Assembly: GCA_030765065.1 (NCBI GenBank)
Contig: CM060980.1
Span: forward strand, 59,442,364 to 59,506,363
Direction: 5' to 3'
DNA length: 64,000 bases
Source: Deroplatys truncata
Taxonomy: Eukaryota > Arthropoda > Insecta > Mantodea > Mantidae
The notes under the pieces were generated by a model. That model ran no database searches, had not been told where the DNA came from, and worked only from the letters and a program-made list of their open reading frames with translations. Of the stretch, positions 34,655 to 47,445 are shown one piece after another. Numbering within the stretch: position 1 is the first letter of the stretch; each line of letters starts with the position of its first letter. The translations under genes and the position numbers were made by a program.

Positions 34655-36590
34655 ATAGGATACTCTGCCCCACAATAGAATGCTTGCTAATTGCTCGAAG
34701 CTGGCCGCGAATGTGTTACCGCATTACATGGTAGTATTGACTTTTGCTATTGTCATTTAATTCTCAATGCAATTATTCTGTGGACCACGGTTTTTGTTTT
34801 CTTTCTTGTTGATTTAGGCAACAAAGATAACGTTAGTTCAGGTTGTGTCTATACGCACAATCATCTCTTAAGCCAATAATATTTACGCCCTCTATATTTG
34901 GTATGTGTGTTTGTGGAGGCTTTTGACTATTACGAAAGTTAATAAAACCAAAGTCAAGAAGTAATGAGTCTATAGAAACAGAACTGTAGAAGTATCAGCA
35001 AAATTTAAATACCCTTTGGACTCAAAACAACACAAACTTATTAAAATCTATCTGATTAAGCTACTGTAACTAACATAATTATCATAGAGTGAAAATAATC
35101 TTAATATGGGAATAATTATGGGGATACAGATTAGACTCAAAATAGAATATGCTAATGCTGCAAGTAGAATCCCAAATAAGCTTCATGTTTGTATGCATGT
35201 ATCAAAATAGTACTTCTGCAACTTAAGAAGATTGGCTATTGTGTTAACAAAGCGCCTCTTTGAAAATGAATAGTGAAGCATTTTCTAATAGCTGTGCATC
35301 CTCCCTAGTGATGAGTCCAGTTCACAGAGGACTAATTTGCGGATATTTACAAAAGAAGTGAGTGACTGACTGCATACTGAACTGTGGCTAACATAGCTTA
35401 ACAACATAATGTTTATTTGTGAGTAACGGTTGTTTAATTTAAGTAAGCTTCAATAAATACTGAAAGTATTTTGGAAAACTGTACGTACTCACTGATTCAT
35501 TGTTAGCTGCGGCAAAATGTTTTCGATTTGCCTTCTTGAAATCCATAAATTGCCCACTTTTTCTGGAAAGATTAATACAGGTTCATTTGAACTTCCTTTA
35601 CTTCCAATGAACCACCTGTAGTGTGGCTCTTTCCCTAACTGACCGTTAAATTATTAATTTAATTGTGACCTTGAGGATTTGTCTACCATATTTTTTCTAA
35701 ATAATCTGGAACTTAAATTCACTTACACATGCAGCTGACTGTTTGCATTTAAGCTTGTTAGGTTGACAGCTGCTTCGAATTACGCTAAGGGGAAGGACCT
35801 AACCTAACATTAGTGTCCAAATAAAGTTACCTTGACCTGATAAATTATCACATTTGAGTAGCAGAATAGAGAACCTAAGCGAGGCGTAACCCACAGAAGA
35901 AAAGTCCCAGGACAGAAATCTGACGGAAGGACCTAAAGAAAAATGTATGTACTGAGCGCAACTCAGAATAAAACAAAGTATCTCTTTCTTGGGTTAATTT
36001 TCCTGTTTAAATTAGCTTTCTTTTTTTCCCTTTCCTTCCTTTTTTAATTGTTATAACAACTCAGGTCCGCAGAGATAATGAATGAAATGATGAAATAAAT
36101 GCATAAATAAGTATACGGTTATGAGCGGAGAATTGCCCGATAGAGCTCAGATGCCCTGGACTAGAAATCAACTCCCTACACTTCTTACTTCGTAAAAAGA
36201 CAGTGCTTAATGCCAAATGTTTTAGTATACACATAATTTTTATCGTAAGGAATTTTAATTGTTTTAATGCTTGAACTCTCATAAATTCACTTATCTGGAT
36301 CTCGTTAATCATTTTAAAACTTAAGACATCACCACTAAATTTGAAACCAGTTTACCTCACTTAGTGAGAAATAAATTACATGCACAGTATATCGGGAGTG
36401 AGTCAAAAATAATTTAATTCACGTCATATTTTAGGGAACCCTGCCAGAACTTATGGTTGAACTGCAATATTGCTTTTAAGGCATGTATGACTCGTAGTTC
36501 GATGAACGAGAAATAATTCTTCATTGTTTACTACCAGTAGAGTGCAGCAGCATCCCAAACATGGCCATAATGAATATTTTCTAACTTACC
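34655..36590. other. AT-rich DNA, nothing recognised
   Basis: About 1.9 kb. Short frames only; no terminal repeats or A/B boxes recognised. Confidence 0.45.
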
Positions 36591-36594
36591 TTTC

Positions 36595-36705
36595 TAAGAT
36601 TTATCCACCTTACTCAGCACATCTCACACCGTTTTATAATTTTTATAGGAATATCAGAAAATAAGAGTCTACCTCATTGAAGAACAAACGTCTTCAAAGT
36701 AAACA
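36595..36705 (+). mobile_element. Possible mariner-like fragment
   Basis: A short stretch reads YPPYSAHLTPFYNFYRNIRK, resembling the HPPYSPDLAPCDF(F/Y)LF block of mariner transposases. Fewer than 30 residues match, so this is weak. Confidence 0.3.
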
Positions 36706-36740
36706 TTCCAACAAATTCAGATAATGATAAGGAAATTTAA

Positions 36741-37580
36741 AAAAACCTGATATGTTGCATTCTCGTACTTTCCCTACTCACTCTGCTACAAACTGTTCGT
36801 ATATGTGTGTATATGTATAGGTACTTCTTGTTAAATCTTGTTAGTCTAAAGATAAATATTTATTACACATTTCAATATAGGTATAAGAGGAATACAGTAA
36901 ACTAAAGCAGCAGTCAAACATTTTAAAAGTGGGTCGTTATGTGATAAATAGTTTCTGCATGAACATGATAAAAAAAGGAATAGCGATTTGTAGTTGGAAA
37001 GCATATAAGTATTTGAAAATTCTAACTAATAACAAAGAATACCCCAGAAATGGTTAACGCCAAAGCAGTTTATAAAAATTTATTTCACATAAATTATGTG
37101 CTTTAAGAAGTTCTACAATTTTTGTTAGTGAGATTTTGTCTGTATCTTACGTTTACTAATCATATAAAGATTATTCAGAATGAAGAGGACTTCACAGGTT
37201 ATTTTATGAAAATTCAAGGTATACATTTTATTTAGCCTATGGTATTTTATTCAAAACAGTTAGAGCCATATTTGAGAAAATAAAAAATAACCAAAAATTG
37301 TAACGTAAAAGGTAATTTTAGGTATGGGAATTTTCTTGAAAATCTTCATGTTGAATCCTTGAAAAATGCTAAACTTAAACAACAAGTTTGGTATTAACTG
37401 ACTTTTTGTTTTTGAGTCATCCTATTCATAAACATAGACAGACACACTCACACAAACCTATTTCTAAGAATGTTCTTTTTGGAATCAAGGGATCTCGAAA
37501 ATATGTTTTCGATACCGATTTTTGGATGGAATGTAATACTTTCTCTACCCAGCTATTGGTAATTAATAGAGAGAGTAATA
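36741..37580 (-). repeat. Family K repeat, copy K10 (diverged)
   Basis: It runs from CCTGATATGTTGCATTCTCG to AATTAATAGAGAGAGTAATA. The CA-rich tract (GACAGACACACTCACACAAA) and ATGTTTTCGATACCGATTTT are in K order. Confidence 0.75.
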
Positions 37581-37584
37581 TGTT

Positions 37585-38880
37585 TCTGTTTCAGCGTCGT
37601 CTGGTTACTTCCACCACATGTTTCGATACCATCATCTATCTCATAAAATCATATTTAATTACAGTGGCTTTATTCCGATTAAAATAGCCAACTTCGGTAG
37701 TGAACGAGATACTGTTAAAAGGCATATAAATAATGAGGACATTAGCATTCAAAACAGTTGAAGAGAAATTCGACGGTTTTCATCATAGCAGAAAATGCAA
37801 AGAAATTCAATGAAGATTAGATTGAGGAAATTGAATTCGGTAGTGAAACTAGTTTGTGGAACTTTTATTATTTTGAAGAGATCTATCCGTCGATGGAGGC
37901 TTTTTGGAGTGGAAGATTTAGCGGCAGTTCAATTTTTTAACAATACTAAAACTTTTAACACTCGTTTTATAGACAGCAATAAAAAAGTAAGAAGTAAAGA
38001 GCACAAAAGCGACCAGTCGCAACCAATATCCCTGATATTCCTGAGAACGAAAGGAGGCAAAGATTTCTAAAGCTCCCACATCAAAAAAGAGAAAGAAGTC
38101 TTTCTGGAGATGAAAAGATTATGACAAGAAATAAGCCGCTGAAGAAAAGAATGCCACTTCTTCTCGGTTCTTTTCACTACTTAATCCACGAAATCGAAAC
38201 CCTTGCGGGTGTTATTTTTTTTTTTACTATAAGAGAACATTCCCCTCCACCCCCGCTTGATTTATCCCCCCACTCCTATCAATTCTTGTGTAGCTGGAGA
38301 ACCATCTGGACCAGCGCTCTGAAACGTTACACCTTTCGTTTATTATAGGTTCTTTACCTTCTATCGTATCCTCGAGAGTACAAAAGAAAAAGGTGACTGC
38401 GACTCTTTCTTCCAGGCAAGCCACCCCCGTAAATCTGTCAAAGACCTTCGAGAAATCCTTATACAGGCTCTAAAAAGAGTGCTCGAATTCCGTTCTTAAG
38501 TGTCTTTGTGGAAACCGTAGATCGGAAATGGCCGGAGATTTTTTAATGTCTATTGACGAAGCGAGAAATCTTTTGTCCCAATCAGGACCTAAGACCAGCC
38601 CATACAGTTACACTTTTAACGGATTTCGGAGACCTCTGTGTTAAAATAGATCTTATCACTACTTCTTATCTATTTATGTTAAGCTGAGAAATTCAGTGTC
38701 AGCAAAGCACCGTTGCACTACTCAGGTGACAACAAGAAACTAGATGTATCGATAAGAATGGGTTTGAGTTAATACAATTAATATAGAGTTGAACAAAATG
38801 CTTAAAATTTTATGATGATCAGAGAATTGCTAGGCTGAGGAGCTCCAGTGCTGTTCATATTCATTTATTGCTAAATAATA
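37585..38880. other. Unassigned DNA
   Basis: A 91-codon basic frame (37795-38070) and a GC-richer part at 38230-38640 have no recognised motif. Confidence 0.4.
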
Positions 38881-38884
38881 TATA

Positions 38885-39644
38885 CATTCACATGGGTTTC
38901 TATACCTCCTATCGTTTATTTATATATCTATAGCTTATACAAACTATTGTTACGAGAGCTTATTTTGCTATTTGCTTCATGTTAGTCGAGAAAAACCTTT
39001 TAGGAAATAATTCCATTACACATTTCTTTGATGTACAAGGGGAATACAGGAAACCCAACCAAGAGTCAGATGTTTAAGAACCGGATAGCTATATTGACCT
39101 AGAAATTACATTCTCTTTCCATTGCATCACGAGAAACAATTGAAACTACTATTAAATTATAAAAACATTTTGAAAAAATGACAAAAGCCTTCAAAAATTC
39201 AAATCAATAACAACGTGTATCTCGGAAATGCCTAATGTCACAAAAAATATACTGGAAATAAATTGTGTGTTTCATACAGATCTATATTTTCTTGTGTAGT
39301 GCGTCTTTGTCTGTCTCTTATAGCTTACCAATTATACAAAATAATATATATATGCCTTCCGAATGGAAGGCTATTCTCAAAAAATTCAATATATATATAT
39401 ATATATTTTATTTGTCACGCAATTCTCTTAAATACGCGGTATTTTAATTTAGATCATTACATGTAATTTTTGAGAAAATGAAAAATTTCGAAAAGTCTTT
39501 CATATAAAGAGTAGTTTGGCGTGGAAGGATTTTCATGAAACTCTCGTGTGGCATATTTGGAAAATACTGAACCTAAATACTAATTTTAGTGTTTATCGGG
39601 TTTTCGTTTTTACGTTATGCTGTTTACAAGCACACACGCACACA

Positions 39645-39678
<34 letters not shown>

Positions 39679-39852
39679 ATCTCTCACACATACACACACG
39701 GACTTTTTTCTAAAAGTGTTTTTTTGGTTTCAAGGTACCTCAAAAATATAACATTCCTCTATCAATTTTAGCGAACATCTTGATATGTAATTTGTGGTTG
39801 GAATGCAATACCTTCACTACCCACTAGATAGGTACGTTGTAAAAAAGTAATA
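38885..39852 (-). repeat. Family K repeat, copy K11 (older subfamily)
   Basis: It shares with K12-K16 a start containing CTATCGTTTATT and ATACAAACTATTGTTACGAG, absent from K7-K9. It holds a (CA)n(CT)n tract of about 50 bases at 39629-39678 at the same internal position as the CA run in other copies. Confidence 0.7.
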
Positions 39853-40161
39853 CAACAGCATCTTCTAAACAATTTTAATTCGAACAAAATTAACATCAAC
39901 CTGTATCTTTAATTAGAGATAATCAAGTTTATAAACGAAAATAACAACTTTAATTCCTGACCAGATTTTGCATTGAGGAAGTAACGCTGTGTTGTTATAT
40001 ATGCCAAATTAGTGTCTAAAATGTAAGCGTAGCTAGATGATGCTCCTGGCTGCATTTCTCTGTCACTGTTCATTGCATGAACTGAAGCAAAATATTCCTT
40101 CATGGTTACTACGAGGGATCCAAATCTTTTACTTTCTTCTCTCTGTTTTTAAGTTGTTTAA

Positions 40162-40734
40162 GGGTACCCATAGTTGAAATTTATCGTTTTCAAAAAATTA
40201 ACTTTGAATTTTAATACATACTTTGAATCTTTGGCTTCAATTAGATACTATCGCTTTTGCTCTCAAAGCCCTTTAAAGCTTCAACTTGGGACCATTTATA
40301 TGCCCAAGAATACAAGACCCAATTATCTATATTGACTTCCAATGTCTTTTACTCGACTTCGATTTTACTTACACTTTTGTGCATTAAAGATGTTCACGTG
40401 ATGTAGTTTGTAACTAATCTTGCTCAAATCTTCAGTACAAACTCAGAGAGAATATACTAAAAATTGTTATATGTGATTTGCTACACTTATAAATTGCTCA
40501 AGATATGACACAATTAATTTTTTATTTTTTCAAAATTCCGATTTGTGCATCGTGTTGAGCAGCTGATTAATTAGCATAATTAAAGTAAAGCATAATTCTT
40601 TTCCTCAAAAACATTAAAGATACCATCATGAAACTTAAAATATATTTATAATTTATGTAGACCAGTATGTAACAACACTTTGAAAACATTTGGATAAAAA
40701 CTTCAAAATTTAGAAATTTCGCCTATGGGTACCC
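40162..40734. mobile_element. 573-bp MITE with TTAA target duplication
   Basis: The left end is GGGTACCCATAGTTGAAATT; the right end read inward is GGGTACCCATAGGCGAAATT, so the inverted repeats match except for two bases over 21. TTAA flanks both ends (40158-40161, 40735-40738). This is the signature of TTAA-targeting elements (piggyBac or Kolobok type). AT-rich interior with no coding frame. Confidence 0.85.
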
Positions 40735-40739
40735 TTAAA

Positions 40740-41455
40740 CATGGCTTATCACAAGGAGAAAAATTAATGATGTCTTGTTGCACTTAAATTTTGACTGCAA
40801 GGGCCGAAGTGCGCAGAAGGTTCTTCCTTCAGGAGAAGACAGGTGTAGATGAGTGGGTGCTTAGTATTACAGTAGTGGTGCAAATACAAGCACAATTAAA
40901 CAACGATAAATTAGACGATTGTAAGTTGGTGTTTAAGTTTTCCTCGTGATGCTGGTCCAATTTGTTTTAAAGAAAGTAAAGGAGGACTTTAGTTAGATTT
41001 AAAGTCGTACATTTAAATCCATTGTTATAAAACTCACTACTGTATACACATATGTAATAAAACTGTAACCTAATTTGTTGTTAATTATCTATTTTTGGTG
41101 AATAATTGGTACTAAGATGTAACACCGGCTAACCAGAAGTTAGAAAGCGTATTTTTGTATCTGTGTGTGTATGTGTGTGTATATGTGCCTGTGTGTGCTT
41201 ATCTTTCCAAGCAGCAATGGCCAAACCAATTATTACGAAACTGGACATATGTACCTTAGGTTCCATTAGAAAGTAGGCTACAAGACTTCTTACTAACTTT
41301 CCATGAAGAAGGGTTACAAATGAGGTGCAAAAAATTTATAAACCTCACTTATTAGGCAGTTTTTTTAAATATTAGTATATGACAGAAATTCATAAGCATA
41401 ATATTTCTAGGAAGTTTTGATGTTTACACAGGATAGGATGGATGTTTAAGAGGTT
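40740..41455. other. Unassigned AT-rich DNA
   Basis: A GT-rich stretch (41158-41200) precedes CAATGGCCAAACCAATTATT. No family recognised. Confidence 0.4.
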
Positions 41456-41933
41456 AAATAGATTTTCATTGTTATTATGCGTGTACGTAAATCGGTTACT
41501 CAGAGAAACCTTATTGGTATAATCGCATTGAAAGACTAAGGGAGAGGCACACGTTTACTGTTATATCGTCCAATTATGTTTTGGTATTTATTTTTTTTTT
41601 AAAGTTTCCTTTCTACCCAGTTTATGATACAGTGTTTTTACTGTTTATTTTTTCGTTACCGCTCATTACCGCATTACACAATATACATACAGACACAAAC
41701 ACCATGCCTATGGGGGACTCGAAACCGCGACCCTCAGCTTGGCGGAGCGCCGGAGATATACACTCTAGTGACCACGGCTACGAGGGCCGGCTGAAAATAG
41801 ATTTTCATTGTTATTATGTGTGTACGTAAATCGGTTACTCACAGAAACCTTATTGATCTAATCGCATTGCAAGAATAAGGGAGAGGCACAAGTTTGTGTA
41901 CGACTATATCGTTAAATTACGTTTTGGTATGTA
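41456..41933. repeat. Pair of about 136-bp direct repeats around a SINE
   Basis: The sequence from AAATAGATTTTCATTGTTAT to TTTTGGTAT occurs at 41456-41590 and again at 41795-41931, roughly 90% alike with a few small gaps. The SINE at 41592-41794 lies exactly between them. Confidence 0.75.
41592..41794 (-). mobile_element. SINE-F, tRNA-derived
   Basis: On the minus strand the head reads GCCGGCCCTCGTAGCCGTGG, ending with B box GGTTTCGAGTCCCCC. A short body and an A-rich tail (a T run on the plus strand at about 41590-41600) follow. About 200 bp, flanked by the long direct repeats described separately. Confidence 0.65.
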
Positions 41934-41934
41934 T

Positions 41935-42974
41935 TAATTCTCCAGGAAAAAACATTATATTGCTAATTTTTAAAGCATTACGTGTCATGTGATTTGCGCA
42001 ATCGGGTGGGAAAGGGATGAGGGCGATTGAGGGAAGAGATTAACAGAAGGGGACAAACAGCTAGAAGAGGAGATGACAAAATCGAAGGTAGAGAATGAGA
42101 AACGGGGGAAAGAGAAAGATGAAGAGACAGAGTAAGAGATCGGGAAAGACTGAGAAAATGTTTATTTGACGCAGTAACGCAAACAGAGCTGAGGGTTTTA
42201 TTAATAGTATAAATTCCAAATATTTTATAGTACTATTTCTGCAAAAAGCAAGTATGCACAGCAAGCACCTAATGAATGGTCTTTTGTGTGTTTGTGTGCG
42301 CGTGTATGTGTGTTTAATAGAGTTTAGAATTTTAAAACGAGAAGCATTGACTGGTAATATTCGTTTATATCCCTCCTAGTTTGAGAAAGAGATTCGCTCA
42401 TGTTAATCGCCAGATTATGGGCCTTGTGTATCTTTCAAGGTTTATAAAGACGATGATTGTAGTGAAGACGATCAACCACCACCCAAATGAGGATTTCAAA
42501 GAGCTGAGAGTTACTTAATGTTTATTATTTTAGAATAAAGAAAACCGCCGAAAAATCCATATCCAAACAAAAGATCCAAAACAAAATTCAAACTCAGGCT
42601 TACTGGCAGTCAAGTTTGCTACAGTAACATTATACAGGCGAAACATTTTTGTTGACATAGGGCTTAACTGTACATCGAATTATTGTAAAAAGTGTTTTTA
42701 CAAGGAGAAAATTGTTGTTGAGTATTATTGATTATTTTCGAAAAGAAATTTTCAATTAAAAATAAAATAAATATTTTTCAACAGGTAATACGTGTCATAC
42801 CTTCAAAAAACCATAAAAAGTGAGAAAATTGCATTTAATATTTGAACACATTGTACTGATTACCATTTTCTCATAAATTAATATTTTGGGTTATTATGTA
42901 CCTCTCTCAGAAAATAAGAAGCCCGTGAACTGAAATTTCTATATAAAAATCTATATTATTGTTTCATAACATGT
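41935..42974. other. AT-rich DNA with a purine-rich tract
   Basis: 42010-42155 is strongly purine-rich on the plus strand. The rest is AT-rich with no recognised element. Confidence 0.4.
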
Positions 42975-43823
42975 TAATAAATCCGATGTGCTACATTCGC
43001 ATAACTTTCTCTACCATCTATCACTATACAAATAATTCTTACGTAAGTTTATTTTCCTATTTATTTTATTTTAATTGAGGTAAGCCTTTCCGGAAGTAGC
43101 TGCATTACACATTTCTTTATAAATACAAACAGAATAATGATAATAAAATTTTTAAGAACTGGATAATATATGCGGCCTTAAAATTCGTACTCTTTCCACG
43201 ACATCGCGAGAAGCAACTGAAAATTGGCAGGGACTAAGTATTGAACAATTCGAATCATTAATAACGGATATCTCGGAAATGGCTAATCCAACGAAAAAAT
43301 TATTTGTAATAATTTGTGTGTTTTAAATAGATCTACATTTTTTGTAGCACGTTTTCGCCTATCGCTTAACGTTTACCAGTTATGCTAGATTATATAAATT
43401 TCCTTCCGAATGAAGAGTACATCACAAGTCATTTCCAGAAAATTCAAGATATACACCTTATTGGCCATGTGAATATCTTTAATATATGATATTTAATCAA
43501 AATATTTAGTCATTTTTTTAGAAAATAAGGAATTTTGAAAAATGTTCCATGTAGGGTTGTTTGGGTTGTCTTTATGGCTCAATTTTGGACGATACTGAAC
43601 TTAGACAGCAAGTCTGGTATTTATCCTACATTTCGTTTTTGAGTCATGCTGTTTAAAGACAGACACAGAAAGAGAGAGAGAGAGACACGTTCTTTTTCTA
43701 AAAATGCCTTTTTGGATTCAGGGAGCCTCAAAACATGTATTTTTGGTTTAATCTCGGTATCAAAATTTTGGGTGGAATTCAACAGCTTCTCTCTACTACT
43801 ATGTTGGAGGTAGAAAAACTAAA
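42975..43823 (-). repeat. Family K repeat, copy K12 (older subfamily)
   Basis: It runs from AAATCCGATGTGCTACATTC to GTTGGAGGTAGAAAAACTAA. The CA position holds an (AG)n run (43669-43684). Similar in subfamily to K14-K16. Confidence 0.8.
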
Positions 43824-43824
43824 A

Positions 43825-45645
43825 ATAGTTTGCATTTTGAAATTAAAATTTGATTAAAATATATTATAACTTCTATTGTTTACAAAATTGCAGTATTAAC
43901 CAAGTCTAAATATTTTAAGCCGTTTGTATACACCTTAGAGTCTAATAAAATTAATTAATAATTGAACTTTACCCATATAGACTTTAAAGACCCCACTCAA
44001 TGACCTATGAGATTGAAAATAATCCATACAAGGGCATAAATAAAAGAATAAAATTTTTATTCTAAGGTTTTATGACAACTGAGGAGTTTTGAACACACCC
44101 AAAGGCTAATGTTGCTGTATGAACCTTCCAGAACATAGTTCTAAGAAATTAACTGCCATTACATTAAGAAGGCGAACAACAACCCATCACGGTTTTCCTA
44201 CCACGCCTCTCTCATCAAATTCAGGTTTCTCTCCACCAATATCCAAAACTCATCTCATTTCTAAAAAATACAAAACATTACCTGAATCAATCGTGTTACT
44301 CCCTCTCCAACTCCAGGAGGCGGGTTCTACAACGTCAAGCGATCACTCCAAACAACCAAGCAACGCCTTCCAAGATGCGTAATTGCCGGTAACCGATGTC
44401 AGTTGTTTTTATTATGAAAACATTCGACAGGCAGCGCTAAACTTTGTGTTTCACTGCATCCATCTTTGTGAACTTTAATGATCACCTTTCCTGATGCACC
44501 ATTAGGGAAACGTGGGTCTGCCCAGGAATGGGAGATACATGCTGTTTGTTCAGGGTTGACCACTGGTTGAGGTAGGTATTTCAACTGATATCATCTATAC
44601 TTTTCCATTAATCAAATTCAAATACGGTAAAGGAGTTTTAAAACATATGGTACTAAAAGTATGGGTGTTAACAAATGTTAATAACCTCAGAAATTAATTA
44701 TTATACACAGCGTACTAAGAGTTACTGCTTTATGCAATACTACCTTATGCGCAAGTTGTTACTGTATTGCATACCGTGCATAATTGGTCCATTATGACAC
44801 CGTGGCAATAATAGCAATGACGTATTCACTATAGCAATTACCATTTTGTGAAAATCTTTGCTCTGAACAACGAAGATTCTGTACCTCTGTACATTATTAA
44901 ACATAGAATAAATAAGATATGAAATTAAAATTCTTAGATACTGTAGCGGTAATAGGGTACACGCTCTTAAATGAAATCTATTATTGCAGGAATATATACT
45001 ATAGTAAACCACACTGTTAAGTTGCTTTAAATCTAATTTGAGGTAAATTTAATTCTTACAGGGAGACAGGGCGTTTGTTTTGTTTTCCTTACGCTGTCCG
45101 TTTTAAAAGGGATGCACCACTAATTTTAAAAGGCTATGTCAGCTATGAATTCAGAATTATTTCAGGATTTATTTGCAACAATTTATGAGGCTAAGATTGC
45201 ATAAAATGTCGTAACCAGCTCCTGGAAGACATTCGTACCAATAATCATCACTTGCTATATAAATTACTATTATCAAACAAATGATGAAGGCTGCATGTTC
45301 ATTAAAATAACTCTATCCTGCTAAAAGAAATTAAACACAACATTAAATGACGTGATTATACAAATATCTGATTATACAAATATTTAAATAAATAAAGTGT
45401 ATATACGTATGTATGAATGTGTGTGTGCTAATCCAGAAAACCAATGAAATCGATTTTGATAATCCTTTATCCATTAAAAATCACTGTTTTCCGACTATAG
45501 TATCCAATTTTAATTCCCAGATTAATGGAACGCTAAAAAAGCATTTACAAGTCCTGGATGTTAGAATATGAACATCTGGACTTACAAAAGTAGAATGCCA
45601 TGGAGTTCAAAAGAGCTTTGTTATTGTTGCGCCAAAGAAAGTGCA
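43825..45645. other. AT-rich DNA, nothing recognised
   Basis: Frames of 87 codons (44119-44382) and 90 codons (44740-45012, minus) show no recognised domain. No boxes or terminal repeats. Confidence 0.4.
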
Positions 45646-45647
45646 TG

Positions 45648-46545
45648 TAAAAATCCGATGTGCCACATTCACATGACTTTCTCTTCACATTGTCGTTTAT
45701 TTTATATTGCTTCTGAAAACTGTTCTTACGAAAGCTTATTTTTCTATCTATTCCATATTAATGGAGATGTACCTTTGCAGAAATAGTTTCATTATACAAG
45801 GGGGATATAGGAAACCAAATCGATAGTCAGATGTTTATATGCTAGGGTATCACATGCTAGTCGTCATATTCTGTTTCTTTGACATCACGAGAAACAACTG
45901 AATAGTAACAGCAGTTTAAAGTATTGAAACATTCAAATCAATAATAAAGGATATCTCGGAAGCAGTTGATAATACAAAAGTTTGAAGTATTAGAAATTTT
46001 TTGGCTTTTGAAATAAATTGTGTGTTTTAAAAATATCTAAGTGTTTTGATGTAGATAGCTTTTGAGTAGTGCGTTTTTGTTTATTGCTGAAGGTTAAAGT
46101 TAAACAAATTGTGCATAATTCCCTCCGAATAAAGAGAACATCATTAGCTATTCCCAGAGAACTCAAGATATAATTTATTTATCATGTAAATATTAAAATA
46201 TGGTATTTTAATAGAAATCGTTAGAGCCATTTTTGAGAAAGTAAACAATTTTGAAGAAAAATGTTCCGTTTAGAAGCTGGTTTGAGGTAGGGGGAATTTT
46301 CTTGAAAATGTTGATGTCACAGCTTTGGGACATACTGAACTTAAACACCAAGTATGGTGCTTATCCGACATTCTGAGCTATGCTGCTCTTCATACAAAGC
46401 AACCAACACACAGATCACAGATGCACTTATTTTTCGAATAATGGCTTTTTGGATTTAGGTAGCCTCAAAATATGTATATGTATATGTGAAGTCTCAGTAT
46501 CGAATGTTTTGGGAAGTACAATTCTTCGAAAAGAAAAACATTTGA
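45648..46545 (-). repeat. Family K repeat, copy K13
   Basis: It begins AAAATCCGATGTGCCACATT and fades out in GAAGTCTCAGTATCGAATGT. The first LTR cluster lies about 75 bp beyond, and the tail of K13 is part of the 144-bp repeat copied on the far side of that cluster. Confidence 0.75.
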
Positions 46546-46619
46546 AATCTAAACGGACTACTGGGTCCCAATCCTTCAGAATGGTGATATGTTATAGCTG
46601 CTGTTTTTGCAATTGATTA
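46476..46619 (+). repeat. 144-bp direct repeat, left copy
   Basis: From ATATGTATATGTGAAGTCTC to GCAATTGATTA. By eye it is identical, without gaps, to 51976-52119. The two copies exactly bracket the LTR cluster. Confidence 0.9.
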
Positions 46620-46913
46620 AAACAGTTACGGCAGTTCATCACCCTTTTGCGCAGTGTAGTGTGTCTGTGAACTAAGGCAGCGTGGTGTGTGCGTGTGCGG
46701 GATGCCAAAGCTAGTGCATTAACAATATTACGTCGACTGCACTTACATCGCTCTCGCTTCTCGTTATCGCCCAGCACCATTGTCGTCGGCTGGGTGCAAC
46801 CACAAATATGTATTGCTCTTTTATTTTACATCACACATTTCTATGTCATTTTTTTTTTTTTGGTATGTCTTTCTTTTGTTTTTTTTCCTGTATTTTGTAC
46901 TTATGTTCTTTCT

Positions 46914-46931
46914 GTCGACGAGGACGTCGAC
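46914..46931 (+). other. Hairpin upstream of polypurine tract
   Basis: GTCGACG-AGGA-CGTCGAC can fold into a 7-bp stem with a 4-base loop, 19 bases before the LTR. The same hairpin precedes four other LTRs in the window (50485, 58052, 61763, 62363). Confidence 0.7.
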
Positions 46932-46950
46932 TTGGGTGGCCAGGGGGAGA

Positions 46951-47445
46951 TGTGGCATGTGCACAGATTGTAGTAATAGCCGTGCCCTCTGGTTACTCAA
47001 GCTGAAGGTTGGCAGGTTATCCGAGGAGGGGCGTTTGAGGGGAAATAGTCTCATTGGAGGGGATATGGCGTTAGGACGCCAAGCTTAACGAGTTTTTTCA
47101 AGGGGAGTCAGTGTCTAGTCTTCGCGGTGTTGAGATGTACGGATAGTTGTGCAATGATAGGGCGTCCTCGTCCCGGCAGACACATGGGTAAGCATATTTA
47201 ATAAACCTTCTACTTATTCTTCTCCCTTGACTTTTAATTATGGTAGTATAGAATCCTTGCCTTTCCCTTCAGCCAGGAATTATGTGAGTGTAAGAATATC
47301 TGTGAGTTTAACTTTAGCTGCGTCCCTTTGTGTCGGTGCCTCTTAAAGTAAAGTTTCCTTAGTTTTGAATAACGATCCCTCTCACAGCGAGTAGCTCTCC
47401 TCTGAAAGTTAAATAATAAATTACAGATTATTGAGGTACGCGACA
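46951..47445 (+). repeat. LTR 1a (495 bp)
   Basis: TGTGGCATG...CGCGACA, preceded by a polypurine tract. It contains an AATAAA signal near its middle. It differs from LTRs 1b and 1c at several positions, so it is older or from a sister copy. Confidence 0.85.

Noticed and set aside
34355-34678. 107-codon frame in K9, and similar frames at 33798, 32716, 19059 and 22961
   Set aside because: These are shared translations of family K in several frames on both strands. No domain, no conserved start, and the shared part tracks the DNA repeat.
46780-47088. 102-codon frame, repeated near 50384
   Set aside because: It crosses the boundary of an LTR and its 3' segment, and the two copies are explained by LTR duplication. 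No protein family is recognised.
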